Positions 32,716 to 45,450 of a stretch of DNA of 64,000 bases are shown here, in pieces. Location of the stretch: assembly GCF_014633365.1 (NCBI RefSeq), contig NC_068350.1, forward strand, positions 34,897,119 to 34,961,118, read 5' to 3'. A program made the translations under genes and the position numbers. The DNA is from Diospyros lotus. Lineage: Eukaryota; Streptophyta; Magnoliopsida; Ericales; Ebenaceae. How positions within the stretch are numbered: the first letter of the stretch is position 1; every line of letters starts with the position of its first letter. The notes beneath the pieces are model-generated. The model had not been told where the DNA came from and made no database searches. It was given only the letters and a program-made list of their open reading frames with translations.

Positions 32716-34897
32716 TTTTTTTTTAACTTTTATGACATTGTAAAAACATAAACATTTCAAAAACATCAAAACTACACCTCCGAAATGTTTTTATGTATCA
32801 TAGGTATGTGCACATTTACTTTATAAAAGGTATTATATTATGAAATTAGCATTACCTGGTGTCTAATTTAGTCCATTGCATTTAACAAGTAAGAAATTTA
32901 ATTAATTTTGCCATCATATATTAGACTAATACATCTTTTTATTAAAGTCATGTCATTTAGTTTAGAATGACACACTAACAATTAACAATCTTTTTTAATA
33001 TCATATAAATTGAAACTCTAGTTCTAATATTAAAAAAATTTAAAAATTTGATATATAATTATATATAAATACAATAAAATGTGAATCATTTTAAATTAAT
33101 AATTAAACAAGTATTTAAGTATTATTCATTAGGTAAATTCATCATTATTAGGTATTTAAGCATCTATTTTTGTTCTATTTAATTTTTAATGAAAATAAAA
33201 ATAAAATTTTAAATTAAAAAAGAGTGAATGAGAAGTGTTTTTTTTTTTTTTTTTTGATAACTCAGGTTTTGAGCTTTGCCCGACTAGTCTTGAGGGCAGG
33301 CGGCTTTTCCCCTTGGTTTGTCCATCGATAAATTCGGATGCAGTTACAGTCTATATATACACAGAGTAGGACATTTAGTTCACACCTCCATATAGGATAA
33401 ATGCCACTACAAGAATTTGATCCTTAATACTTTTTGTAAAACTTCACATGCTTTATCGCTGAATCATTCAAGCCTGTGGGGGCAAACGAAAAGTGCTTTG
33501 ATACACTGGCATCCAAGGGTGTGCGTGTCTTTTTCAAAAAGGGAATGTTACCTCCATCTTCTTCCATGGTTTGATGGCCCATCTCATTTGTCTTGTTATT
33601 GATGATTCCAAAGAAGAATCAAATGGGTTAGTTTTGATATTTTTAATGGATACTTCTTGGAAAATGGCCAGAAGATGAGGTAGCAACCGTACTCAACAAA
33701 AATTTGGGGAATGTGGAGCATAGTAGCTTTGGGTTGTCTCATTAAACATGGTCTTTTTCGTATAGAGTGTTATAACATGGCATGATGCAATTCATTTTGG
33801 AACCAAGCTTGCCTACCTCAATCCATTTGACATCTTTGTTCTTATAAATTCTTAAATAATTTCTTAATTATTGTATATATATAAATTCACTGATCTTTTT
33901 TAATATTTACATCAACTTATTCTTATTTTAAATTTAACCTCATAATACTTGATGTGTCATACGTCAAGTCCCATAAGAGTGAAGGTTTAAAACAGACAAA
34001 GCCCAAAGCCTATAAAGAAGAAAACACCACAAAATTAGGAATTGTTCAACCTCTTAGAGATTGTCAACAATTTTTGAGAGACTGTCGACATTTCCTAATG
34101 ATCATCACGACAAAAAGGATTTTGATGTCGATAGCCTTCTTGATCCAAGATCTTAGGAGATTTTCAAATTGTCTCTCTCAACAGATATGAAGTCTTGAAA
34201 AAACATCATAAGGAAAACACTAAAGTTCTTTGGGAGATTACCACCTTCCTTTGGGATGCTCTCCCACATACTCTGCTTGCTCCCATTCTATAAGCTTATG
34301 CATTGCCATCGCACCGGCAAGCACCTTTCTGGGAGATTTCCTGAGAATTTCTTTGGGAGGTAGTTGTTGGAAGAGTTTTGCGAGAGACTACTAAAAGAAC
34401 TCCCCTAGAAAAAGGTCTACCAAAGACCCTCCTAGACGGTTGAGTACATCTCCCAAAAACCTCAAGTGAAATAAGGCTCTAGAAGATTGTTCCTCCAATA
34501 GATTGTCGATAGTTTCTAGAAAATTGTCAACGATTTTTGGAGACTACTCTGTGAGACAAACTAAAGTAACCCCGGGTAACTCCCATTCAGAAAGAAGGTA
34601 TCGTTCCACCCCTTACGAAAAAATCCCATGAAGATGAAAGTATCGTAGTTGAAATCACACTTAGTCCTCAACCAAATTAGTTTAATATCACTACCTGGGA
34701 AGCTAGAGATATGAGAAGAATAGTTGAACAAGTCTTAGAATGGAGGAAACTAATAATTGTGGAGGAAGACCCACACAGAAGAAAAAATTTCTTTACTTTG
34801 CAGAAATCATGATGAAACCTCTTCCTACCAAGTTCAAAGTCTCTCAGATCAACTTTTACTCAAGAAAATGAGACCCTTTTGACTATATACAAAACTA
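32716..34897 (+). repeat. Direct duplicated block B (Gypsy 5' region)
   Basis: Second copy of block A, with many small substitutions and an internal deletion. Unlike A it runs on into a longer piece of Gypsy gag (next entry). Confidence 0.75.
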
Positions 34898-35160
34898 TGA
34901 GTCTATAATGATGTTGCATGGCTGGGAAGACATTATTATGTGCCAAGCCTTCTCCTTAATTTTAATAGGTCATACTCATACATGGTTTAATAGCTTAATA
35001 GAAAAGTCTATCTCTTCTTTCAATCAATTAAGGAAAGTGTTCACTAAGACATTTATCATTAATTGTCATCGGAAAAAAGATGTTATATACTTATTTAGTA
35101 TTTACCAAGAAAGAAAAGAAGCACTTCGTCAATATGTAAATTGTTTCAAAAACTATAAAA
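34800..35160 (+). pseudogene. Gypsy retrotransposon gag, N-terminal part, interrupted
   Basis: The frame carries the plant Gypsy gag pattern: LPTKFKV, then DPFDYI, then LHGWEDIIMCQAFSL, WFNSL, SISSFNQL and RQYVNCF. Gag proteins package the element RNA into particles. An in-frame stop lies at 34869-34871. The frame ends in the (GA)n edge of a Copia LTR, and the remaining gag resumes beyond it near 42890, so the Copia element split this gene. Confidence 0.8.
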
Positions 35161-35378
35161 AGAAAGAGAGAGAGAGAGAAGACTCATTTTTATAATTCAC
35201 ATAGGTGATCTCTTATAGAGAATACAAAGACTAGAAAATGAAACAAAAGAAATAGGAAAACTAATAACTATATATAGCTATGCATATTCTATTTTCTATA
35301 ATACAAAGGTTGACTAAGGTATATTCAGTAACAAAAAATAAAAGAAAATAAGACAACTAAGGATTTGGTAATATTGCA
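35155..35378 (-). repeat. 3' LTR of the 35-43 kb Copia element
   Basis: Matches 42675-42880 with frequent substitutions; contains the shared phrase GGTGATCTCTTATA. The lower boundary is uncertain because it merges with a (GA)n run at the gag junction. Confidence 0.7.
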
Positions 35379-35490
35379 GATAAATCTTTTTAAGTTTCCA
35401 TACTCTTCCTTAAGATGGCCTGAAGAGATCTTCCATGGCTAACTTGCTTATCAATCTGTTGAATTGCCTTCTATGTAGCCCCTTTGTAAA

Positions 35491-38150
35491 TGTAATGCCT
35501 GAGAATTTCTAAAGTACTCAAGAGTAAATTATCTTGAGGCAAAGATGGAATTTGTAGATAAATTGAGATTATAAGGTAATTTCTTACCGTTATGAATGAC
35601 CGAATTGACTGCAGAAAATGCCTTGGAGTTGAGATGTCTAAGAAAATTAATATGGTATTGACGAGCATTTCAAGGCATGATTTATGACATCAAAAGAAAT
35701 TGAATCAAAAATAATTTTCGATACAGCTAAAATACAACTATGATTTAGGCTAAAAAATTGAATTATTATAGGGGACATCCGAGAAGTCAATGAAACCTTG
35801 AGAAGGTTCATATTTGTTATGTAGAACAACCCTTCAGTGGTTTTAGAAAGAAATGGAAGGGTTTATTGTCAAAATGAACATTCGGGCCTAAGTGCAATTT
35901 CTCGAATTTTCCAAATGCAGGTCGAAAGGACGTTATTCCCGAATCTTCGGTGATGAAATGGAAGGTTTAGGACTTGAGGGTCTTAATGAAACTATTGAGA
36001 AGCTCAGGGGCTTCAAGGAAAGGATAAAAGTGCAAAATGGAAAAATATAGGGGTCAAAATGCAATTTTACAAAAGTTGAAGATGGGACAACCTGCCATGG
36101 CCGACTAGCCACTGTCGGTTGCCGAACAGTGACTTTCGACCATTGGGGTCTCAGGGAAACGGGTTGAGGATGCTCTAGGGTCGAGTCTGGGTCGAGATTG
36201 ACCATGAGAATGGTTGGATTTTGAAGATTTCCAACCAAGCTTTTGGCCAAATTTTGGAAGCTCTGCAACCGTATTTTGTGGTCAATTTTTGACATGTCTA
36301 GGTCGATCTAGGGGAGGTAGAAGCCTCAGAGGGGTCGGTTTGTGCAACCAAGAGCGTTTAGAAGCTTGGGATTGCCTATAAATAAAGATGGACAAATGTC
36401 TTCAAAAAATTAAATTCTCGGATCCGAGAGTTCGAGGAAAATTGAGGGCAACAAATAAGAGGCTTTTTTTTCCGTTGTCCAGATGATCATTTCTGGAGAA
36501 TTTGAGTAATTTTCGTTGAAAGTTGAGGGAGATATGAAGCTTCGTCGGAAAAATAAGTTTTGTTGGAAAATCGGTTTGAGCAGTCAATAACTGTCTCTGA
36601 TTGAGTGATTTGAAGCTATAATCCTGTAGAGGGTGAAGAAAGAAAGGTGTAGGTTCAAACGAGAGGCGAAACGAAGCTCGAACGAATGAGATATAGCTAA
36701 AAAACTAGAGTAGGTTGCAGCTGCCGGTGAGCTGGAGAGAGAAGACGACTGATGCGTGTAAGACACGCGCTAGCCAGCCCTTACGAGTGAGAACCCATGA
36801 GGCTCTTTGCGGGGGCACGTGAGGGCACATCCCTGGCTGAAAAAATCTGGAAAAAAATCTCAAAAATTCTAGAAAAATGTGATCTCGAGGGTTGTGCAAA
36901 ACGTTTTGGTGTTTTCCTTTTTAATTTCTCAATTTTTGCAATGACTAGCCTCGTTATGCGTGTAAACAAAGCATCGGGGTAATTTTTGAAATTTTCTTTT
37001 AAAATTCTTAGAATATTATGAATTGTTGTGGAAAAAAATTTGAGAAAATCGTAAATGAAGTATTTATTTGGAATATTAGAGAGGAAAATGAGAGAAAAAA
37101 GGAGGAAATATAAAGAAATTGAGGTATTAATGTATTTAGTGAATAAATATGATTTATAGGATCGTTGTGCTCGAGGTTAAGTGATTTGTGCAATTTTTTA
37201 TGCTTGGCATGAAAATTGAGATCGAGTATGTAAATAGAGACGATGCGCATTTTTTGAGGTATTCTGAATTTCATGCAAAATGTGAGTGGTTTTGTCCCAA
37301 GAACTTATATATGACATGATTGCTTATATTATGCATGATATTTATGAAAGTTATGATCATTTTGTCATATTTGTTCATATATTATTGCATGAAAAGTCGT
37401 AATTTTCACATGGCATGATATTATTGGCATATTGATACTCGTGCATGGGATTGGGATGTTGCCCTGATAGTGTAGCTGTAATTTTCCAAGGGGAATTGAT
37501 GGAACAACGTTAAGATTATCCTGAAAACAGGACGAGATTCTACCTAGGGTTCCGTGTCAGGCTGGTAGGTCAGGGAAGTTACGCTAGGGCATATGATTGT
37601 CCATGTTATTGCATCATGCATTCATGTATATATTTTTAAACCCTCACTAGAAGATTCATCTTCTAATTGGGTTATGCATCTAGAACATTCAAACGTTCTA
37701 GTTGAGATTTGCAGCTTAGGCAAGGAAGTGGTTGAAATATGATGACACGAGGTGACGTGTTTTATGGATTCAACATGTTGTTCCTGTAATTTGTTTGTTC
37801 ATGAAGATTCGGATATGTTTCAGTTGAGTTCAGAAATGGCAATGTATATTGAAGTATCATTTGACTATACCTAAGTTGTTTAGTTGTTATCTCGAGAAAT
37901 GAGTTTCCATGTATTTAAGTATTGAAGATATGATAAACTATGGTACGGATTCCTATGTTATGATTAAAGTAAATTTGATTATGTATCATATCAGGTTTCG
38001 ATTATTGCTTTAATATTTGTAATGATATGTTGGGGGTTTCTCATTGAAATACGATACTTGAGGTTTAAGAAATGTATTTAAGAAAGAGAATGTGTATTTA
38101 TATGTTGAGGCCTAGCATAGTGACATGCTCGGGAAAAGCGAGGTGTTATA
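35491..38150 (+). mobile_element. Gypsy-family solo LTR, 2.66 kb, inside Copia pol
   Basis: It begins TGTAATGCC and ends GGTGTTATA (TGTTACA-type termini, one decayed base). It has no gag/pol inside and splits the Copia C-terminal coding sequence. Read across the insertion, the Copia frame GTLT continues as TKGL..RQF.RLISKLAMEDLFRPS. The flanks GTAAA (35486-35490) and GTAAG (38151-38155) form a 5-bp target-site duplication with one mismatch. Relatives lie at 3788-6419 and 46359-48170. A solo LTR is the scar of recombination between the two LTRs of a former full element. Confidence 0.85.
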
Positions 38151-40542
38151 GTAAGCGTGCCAACAATTTGATCGCTAATTAGGGTGTAGGGTATACAAAT
38201 CAGCTTGTTGTTAAGCTTTTCTTTGATGAAGTGTTTGCCAACTTGAATGTGTTTTGTTTCGTCGTGAAGAACTAGGTTGTGGGTTATGGAGATGGCAACT
38301 TTGTTGTCACAATATACTTTCATAGGAGTGGAGTTAAATACTTTCAATTTTCCAACAACCTTTCGATCCACATACCCTCACACATTCCATTAGTAACTAC
38401 CCTAAACTTAGCTTTTGCACTACTTCTTGCTACCATATTATGCTTTTTACTTTACCAAGTAACAAAATTTTCTTCGACAAGAGCACAATAACTCAAAGTA
38501 GATCTTCTATCGATAATACTACCAGCCTAATCAGCATCCGTGTAAACTTCAATCTATAGATGTCCATGTTTTCTGAGCAACAACCTTCTTCCAAGAGTCT
38601 TTTCCAAGTACCTCAAGATCTTGTACATAGTTTCAAAGTGGCCAGCACCTGGTGAATACATAAATTAGCTCACCATGTTCACAACAAAGTCGATGTTGGT
38701 TCGCATATGTGACAAGTAAATCAGCCTTCCAATTAAACGCTAATATTTTTCCTTATTGACCACTTTTTCAGCCTTGGTTGGTTGTAACTTGAGATTGGCT
38801 TCAATTGGAGTTTTGGTTGCTTTGTAACCTAGTAAATCTATCTCACCATGTAAGTCAAGGATGTATTTGCGTTGAAAACAAAAATACCTTGTTTTTATTT
38901 AGCAAACTCCATTCCGAGAAAGTACTTTAACCTACCCAAATCCTTGATTTCAAAGTCACCAACAAGTTTTTTCTTCAACTTTTCCAATTCAACTTCATCA
39001 TTACTAGTCAAAATTATATCATCCACATAACCAATTAAAATAACAATTTTACCTTCCCTTGAATGCTTATAGAATATGGTATGGTCTGCTTGACTTTGGC
39101 AATAACTGTGACTTTTTACAGCCTTTCAAAAGCATTTGACCATGCTCTAAGTGATTGTTTGAGGCCATATAAGAACTTCCTTAACTCGACAAACCTTCCT
39201 GCTTCCAAATTTCTCTTCCAATTCAAGAAGTAAACTCATAAAGACTTCTTCCTCTAAGTCTCCATTCAGGAAGACATTTCTAATGTCCAACTGATGTAGG
39301 GACCAGTTGAAATTCAAAGCTAGAGAAAGGAAGAGTCGAATTGAATTTAATTTCATGACAGGGGCAAAAGACTTTAAACAATCAATTCCATAAGTTTTGT
39401 AAAACCCGTGGCCACTAGTCTTGCCTTATATCTTTCTATCCTCCCATCTACATTACACTTCTTAGTAAAAACCCATTTGCATCCCACAGTTTTCTTGTCC
39501 CTTAGCAAGTTAACTATCTCCAAAGTACCATTTTTCCTTAGAACGCTCATCTATTCTAAAACTACATATTTCCAATTCTGATCATCTAGAGCTTCCTATA
39601 TGCTTCTTGGAACAAACATGTGAGAGATCTTAGAGGTAAAGGCTGTATAATTATTAGATAGATTTTCATAGGATAAGTATTTTGAAATGGGATGATTGGT
39701 ACAAAAATGAACACCTTTTCTAAGAGCTATCGAGATATCAAGATCTAAAGGCTCATTAGGAGCGGAATTAGAAAGTGAAGAAACAGGAATTGGAATTGAG
39801 GAATTACTTGGAAGATTCATGTGCCCATCACTCTGAGATTTAGATTGGCCTTGTGCTAGTGTGATGGGTAGGTCTTTTTCTTATGTACGATTTTTTTTTC
39901 TCGTATAAACTTGAAGCTTAGAATTTAGATTACTTTGTTGTAGTGTTTCTCCCCCTAAATGTGAATCAATTATGCTCGACAAAGTTGAACTAGGATTACT
40001 TGGTTTTTCATTATCTAAAATTGGATTTGTTGAAGTTTGTTCTAGAATTGTGTTGGGTAGATACTATTCATTCCAACTATTATCTTCCTTTTTCTCTTTC
40101 TACCCTTAAAGAGAATTTTTAAAAAATGGATCATTTTTCAATAAAGGTCACATCCATGCTAACATGCATTTTTTTTTTTTTTTCTGATTGTAGCATTTGT
40201 ATCCTTTTTTATTTGGTGCATATTTGGTAAAAACACATTTTTATGTCCTAGAATCTAGTTTGGAAGTGAATTTAGCAAGTATGTGTACAAAAATCGTGCA
40301 TCTAAATACCTTAAGTGGGAGATTCGCCTGTATTCTAGATTCTTGAAAGGAGTTTTTTAAGCAGTCCAATGGTGTAGTGTATTTCAAGATTTGAGTAGGC
40401 ATTCTATTAATCAAGTAAGATGTTGTCAAAACAACCCTATAAGTATTTTGGAACATTTGTTCAAAGCATAATAACATAAGCAACTTCAAGTAAATGCTAG
40501 TTTTTTTGTTCAACAATTCTATTTTGTTTAGGGGTTTCTCGA

Positions 40543-40696
40543 CTATGTTGCATAGAAACGGAAACGGGAAACGTGGAAACGAATATTTTTCTAAAAAAAT
40601 AGGTATAAATAAGGTCTGAAACGGGAATAAGAAATGTTTCGGAAACGTTTCAGAAACGAGGAAACGACTCCTATGAGGTGTTTCCGTGCAACATAG
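40543..40696. mobile_element. hAT-like MITE, 154 bp, copy 2
   Basis: Same length and same CTATGTTGCA/TGCAACATAG ends as the copy at 16179. Flanked by TTTCTCGA (40535-40542) and TTTCTCAA (40697-40704), an 8-bp target-site duplication with one mismatch. It interrupts the integrase region of the Copia element just before the residues ETPKQNRIVEQKN, so it inserted after that Copia. Confidence 0.85.
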
Positions 40697-42662
40697 TTTC
40701 TCAACAAGTGGATTGATATGTTGGATTTCTTTTTTCCTTTAAAAACTTCCCAATGCTTCACTGAAATATTTCGTTCCATTATCAGAACAAAGTATCCCAA
40801 TTTTTATTTGGAATTGATTTTCAATCATGTCAAAAAATCTTTAAATAATTAACCTGTTACTTCAGATTTTTTACTCATCAAATAAATCCAACTTAATCGT
40901 GCATGATCATCAATAAATGTTACAAATCATTTTTATCTAGTTAAAGTGATGATTTTAAAGGGTCCACAAACATCATTATGAACCAAGTAAAATGGTTTTA
41001 AAGCACAATATGGTTTTGCTACATAAGTAGTATGATGACTTTTAAACAAATAGCAACTTTAACATTGAAATGATGAAATATTCATATTTTTGAACAAACT
41101 TGAAAATAAGTGTTTAAGATATTGAAAATTGGGATGTCCTAGTCTACGGTGCCAAAGTATTATTTGATCATAAATAGGGATAAAACCAACACTACTCAAA
41201 CCTTGAGAGCTTTTTTATTACTAAAAAGATTGTTATCAATGTAGTAGAGATCGTTTATCAACCTAGCATTGCCAATTGTCCTCCTTGAGCTCTGGTTTTG
41301 GAATTCAGAATGAGATTTGTAAAAGACAACACAATAGTTAGAGGTTTTGGATAGTTTGCTCACAGATAAATATTGTAAGCAAGTTTAGGCACATGGAGAA
41401 TATATTTAAGATTAATATTTTCTGAAATTTTAATCGAGTCTTTTCTAACAATTGGTGAGAAACTTTCATTAGCAATTCTTTCATTTCTAGGACATGAAGC
41501 ATAAGTATCAAATAAATGGGAGGAACTAGTCATATGATCGGATGCATTTGAACTTATGATCCAAAGGGCAGAATTTGAAATACAAGATACATAGAGTAAT
41601 ATAATCACTACCTGTTTGGGCAATTAACACACTAGGAATACTACCAGATGAGGAATTGGATTTCAGCAACTTTAGAAGATGATCCATCTTTTCCTTGGTA
41701 AATGAACTTGTCTTGGCTTCATGAGAAATAGGATAAGTACGACCATATTTCTTACTATTAATCTTAGGTTTCCAATTTTTTGGTTTCTTTGAATAGCATA
41801 GCAAGTCTCCTGTGTATGATGGGGTTTATTGTAATGATCACACCAAACTCGAGGTTTCTCCTCTTGGCTCACTTTAGTCACATTAGCATTAACCATGCCA
41901 TTATCGAAGTCTCAGTATACGCATTCCCAGCCTTTTTTCTGAGCATGACATTCCTATGACTCTCTTCCCTCTTAACTTAAAAAAAAAAAAAAAATCACCA
42001 AGAGAAGGAATAGATTGCATACCGATTATCCTTCCCCTAACTTCATTAAACTTAATGTTGAGTCTTAGCCAAGAACTTGAAAATGTTATGATTCTCCACC
42101 ATCTTCTTGTTGTGGTTATAGTCATCAGGGGACTTCCATTCATAGTCGTTAAATAGATCGATGTCTTGCCACAATCGCTTCAACAAATTGAAATACTTAG
42201 TGATGCTATCTCCTCCTTGCTAAATGTCACCAAGCTTGAGTGTTAATTCTTATACTTGGGACTAATTTCCCAAATCCGAGTACATTTGGTTGATGTTGCC
42301 CAAAGTTCCTTTGTTGCTGCATAACACATAATTGGAGCTAATTTCTTCTTCCATTGAATTTACAAGCCATGTCATGGCCATGGAGTTTTCAGCATCCCAC
42401 ATAGTGTAGGCTAGGTCTTTATTGTATCTTCAATTAAGTATCAAATTTTGCCACGCCCACATAGATACATCCAAACATATTGAAACCAATGTAGGAAATT
42501 ATGACCGTTCAATCGGATAGTAGTGATTTGGGTAGGACTAGACTAGGTTTTGGTAGTTTTATGTGGGTTCGGGACTAGAGTAGGAACACTAGACTCGAAT
42601 GAAATTTCAGACATAGTGAAAAGGATAAGGCTTTGCATTAACAATTAGGGTTCTTTAGGGAG

Positions 42663-42674
42663 GCTCTGATACCA
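42663..42674 (-). other. Copia primer-binding site
   Basis: Minus strand reads TGGTATCAGAGC, the exact site complementary to initiator methionine tRNA used by plant Copia elements, directly inside the 5' LTR. Confidence 0.9.
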
Positions 42675-42880
42675 AATAAAAAAGAGAGAAGACTTATTTT
42701 TATAATACACACAGGTGATCTCTTATAAAGAATACAAAGACAAGAAATGGAAAAATAAAAAAACCTAATAACTATATACAACTATGGATATTTTATTTCC
42801 TATAATAAAAGATTGATTAAGCTATGTTCAGTAAGAAAAATTAAAAGCAAATAAGATAGCTAAGTATTCGATAATATTGA
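42675..42880 (-). repeat. 5' LTR of the 35-43 kb Copia element
   Basis: Matches the 3' LTR at 35155-35378. It starts immediately beside the primer-binding site; the outer boundary near 42880 is approximate. Confidence 0.75.
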
Positions 42881-42889
42881 TAGCCGAAT

Positions 42890-43440
42890 ATTCTTGATTT
42901 TTCACAAAAAACGCTACATTAGGTATTAAAAACTTACATGTAAGCGTGGTAGTCACAACAATGCTTCAAAGGACAAAGCCAGTACCTCTACAAGAATCTC
43001 TTGCCTTAAAACAATCAACATCAATAGTTAATTTATTCGTACGATCTAAAGAGTACATATTGTAGGCTAAGATGATGCAAATAGTAGGTAGACAAGAGGA
43101 TAGAGACAAAAAAAGGAAAAGATCTTGATGAAAAGATAAATGGAAGAGAGGAAAAATCCAAAAAACCTAATGGTCCTCCACAACTCCAATTCAAGAATTA
43201 CACTCCAATTATAGAGCCCTTTATCCATTGTATTAACAACCATTGAATCATTAGAATTTATTAAATTCTCTAAGAAGAGTGACAAACCTTTAAAAAAGAA
43301 AATGGATGTTTTCTGCTAGTTCCACGACACTCACAGACACTCCATAGAAAAATGTTGTGAGTTGAGGAATCAAATAGAGGCATTGATCAGAGAGGGGGAA
43401 CTAGGAGAATACTAGGACATGTAAGCTCGAAGGGATAAAT
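42890..43440 (+). pseudogene. Gypsy gag, C-terminal part, after the Copia insertion
   Basis: Two frames joined by a +1 shift near 43230 read as the C-terminal region of plant Gypsy gag: KKPNGPPQLQFKNYTPI, then TIESLEFIKFSKK, then a knuckle-like FHDTHRHSIEKCCELRN and QIEALIREGELGEY. In-frame stops (for example TAG after VFC and after GEY) show it is dead. It has the same orientation as the gag piece at 34800-35160, which supports one gag split by the Copia element. Confidence 0.8.
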
Positions 43441-44900
43441 CAATGAATTACCTTAGAGGTAAAGGACATAACACAAGGCAAGAAGAGTAAGAAGACATCA
43501 AAGGTTCTTATTGATTTGATGAAAGAGGGATCCAAAAAGTATGTTTCATTGCTCGAAAAACAAAATCCCGCAAAAGAAATTAAAACACCTATACATGCTA
43601 TAGGGACGTATCATAAGACAGATTAAGAAAGTTTTTTTTTTTTTTTTATAATGTTGAAATCAAGGAAGCCCCATTATACAACGCTTTTGGTGAGAACTGT
43701 CACCTTTTCCCTATAAACCATGGACTAGACCCACACGGGCAAGTGGGTTGGGACATGTAGGTCTTGGTCGAAACCCATGCCTTAACCTTTCGGTTAGCAA
43801 CAACTGATACATAGTTGCACTGCCTAAGATTCGAACACACAATCTTGGCATACCTAGCACCCGAATCTTGTTGTTTTTTGTTTCCCAATGAGGCCCAAGG
43901 CTATGACGAAGATTTGGGTTTATTTTCATAGGCTTCGGCCTGAGATTGAAGTATAGTCCAAATATACCACCCATTGGCAGCCCATTAAAAAGTCGGGCCA
44001 TAAGCCCTTAATTAAGTCTTTGGAGGAGAAATGGACTAAGCCCATTTGCTCAAGGCTTAAGGAAGACCAAGCCTAAGCCCAAGCCCGAGCCCGAGCCCGA
44101 GCCAAATGGTTCCCCAGCCGTGCCCTAGCACCGTCGTATAAAAGGCCCATTTTTTGCTTTCTCTTGCCCTTATTTGATGACTGAACTCTCCCTCTCTCTC
44201 TTTGCTCTCCCAATATTTTCCTTTTGATGGCCGATCTCCGTGAGTCGGTTCTTCCCTTTTCAGCCAGATCTCCCTTTCCATGGCAGTGGTCTTCCTTTCC
44301 TTTGGAAGCCCTTAGTCGATCGGTGAGTAGCTATTATTTATTCGGTTTAGAAGATCCCTTAGAGGTAAGCTTTCTGATACTGCTCTTCATCCCATATCTT
44401 CGTGATTGTTCTTGTTCCTTGGTGGATCTTGCTGTGAACGTAACCTGTGTGGTTGTGGGGAGAAGATTTGGTGTTCTGGCCGAGAGGGTTCGGGCTTTGA
44501 TTTGGGGGTTTTTGTGGCTTGGTTCTTGTGTGCTTCCGTGAGGCTTGGTGTCCCTATTTTTTAGAGTTACTTGGGTGGTACACACTAGACAAATCCAGAT
44601 TTGAGCCTTGATGAGATATTTTACAGGGAGTTCTCTTTTGTTTACTCTTCTATGATCTTGGTTGTTTCGATATCTGTTTTGGTTTTACATATATTTTGTT
44701 CTAACCCTCTGCTTTGGTAAGTTCTTTTGCAACAAATCCCATACGGAGGACCAGTTACGCTACCTCGAGAGGTTCATACTAAGAAAGTTAGTCATTATAT
44801 TTGTCATTCAATATTCAAATAAAATGACTTTTACCCTATTATAGTGTCTTTTGTGTATTTTGTCTCGTAGGATAATGAATGCTTATGAAAAAAGGCAAAA
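43441..44900. other. Unassigned repeat-like region with a promoter-like core
   Basis: No gene supported. A T17 run (43632-43648), a (GAGCCC)n run (about 44082-44103), a TATA box (44137-44143), a CT-rich leader-like segment, an ATG at 44227 and a splice-donor-like CGGTGAGT near 44319 lie in order on the plus strand. This could be an LTR with its own promoter. A tRNA-like phrase (TGTTCGAATCTTA on the minus strand near 43830) beside the T run hints at a retroposon. Confidence 0.35.
44137..44143 (+). promoter_or_regulatory. TATA box, probably LTR-borne
   Basis: TATAAAA followed by a CT-rich stretch suited to a transcription start. There is no supported gene downstream, so a retrotransposon promoter is the likeliest explanation. 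Confidence 0.4.
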
Positions 44901-45450
44901 ATCCTCAACAAATAAAAAAAACTAGTATTAGAAATGGAAAGAAGTGTGAGAATGATCTAAAATCAGAAATGCAGAAAGTGTGAGAGTGATCTAAAATTAG
45001 AAATGTAGAAACTATAAAGTGTGAGAATGATCTAGGATAAAACTAGTATCAGAAACAAAACAAAACAAAAAAAATAGTGAGAATGATAGAGGAAAAAACT
45101 AGCATTAGAAGTGCAAAATGCGTAAGACTGAATTGAATATCGAAAAAACAAAAGAGCTAGAACTATCTAGGATAACCAATAATCAAAAATGATAAAATGC
45201 ATAAGAATGATATAGAAAAACCAAAAGTGTGAGAATGATCTAGAATCCATCATTCACAAAAGATTATGGAACAAACATAACACCCTTCTCATGAGAAAAA
45301 AGCAAAATGAAAGCATAAAAACTAGCATCAGAGGTGCAAAAAAGTCTCATGAATTCTAAAAGGACAACTTAGCATCAAAATCACAAAAATGTGAGAACGG
45401 ATTAAAAGTGAAACGCAAAAAACGCGAAAATGATCAGAGGTAACCTAGAA
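44900..45450. repeat. Degenerate tandem array, period roughly 40-60 bp
   Basis: The phrase GTGTGAGAATGATCTA and variants recur near 44942, 44978, 45018, 45075 and 45225, and in looser form up to 45430, separated by AACTAGTATCAGAAA-like segments. The array is old and irregular. Confidence 0.6.

Larger units (their letters stand above)
35155..42880 (-). mobile_element. Ty1/Copia retrotransposon, decayed, with two later insertions
   Basis: Minus-strand order: 5' LTR (42675-42880), primer-binding site, gag, protease/GAG-pre-integrase, integrase, reverse transcriptase, RNase H, 3' LTR (35155-35378). Gag begins near 42610 and has a damaged zinc knuckle near 41830 (a Cys is replaced by Tyr). GAG-pre-integrase residues lie around 41100-41620. 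The integrase block 40241-40516 shows LTTSYLINRMP and FVHILAKF. Reverse transcriptase is around 38900-39480, with YVDD near 39030. RNase H at 38150-38371 shows VYCDNKVAIS and KHIQVGKHFI. Many frameshifts and stops leave no functional polyprotein. A solo LTR (35491-38150) and a MITE (40543-40696) interrupt pol. Confidence 0.88.

Noticed and set aside
43632..43870. Possible minus-strand SINE with a T17 tail and box-B-like TTCGAATC
   Set aside because: No second copy in the window, no clear box A and no direct repeats, so it is mentioned only within the unassigned region.
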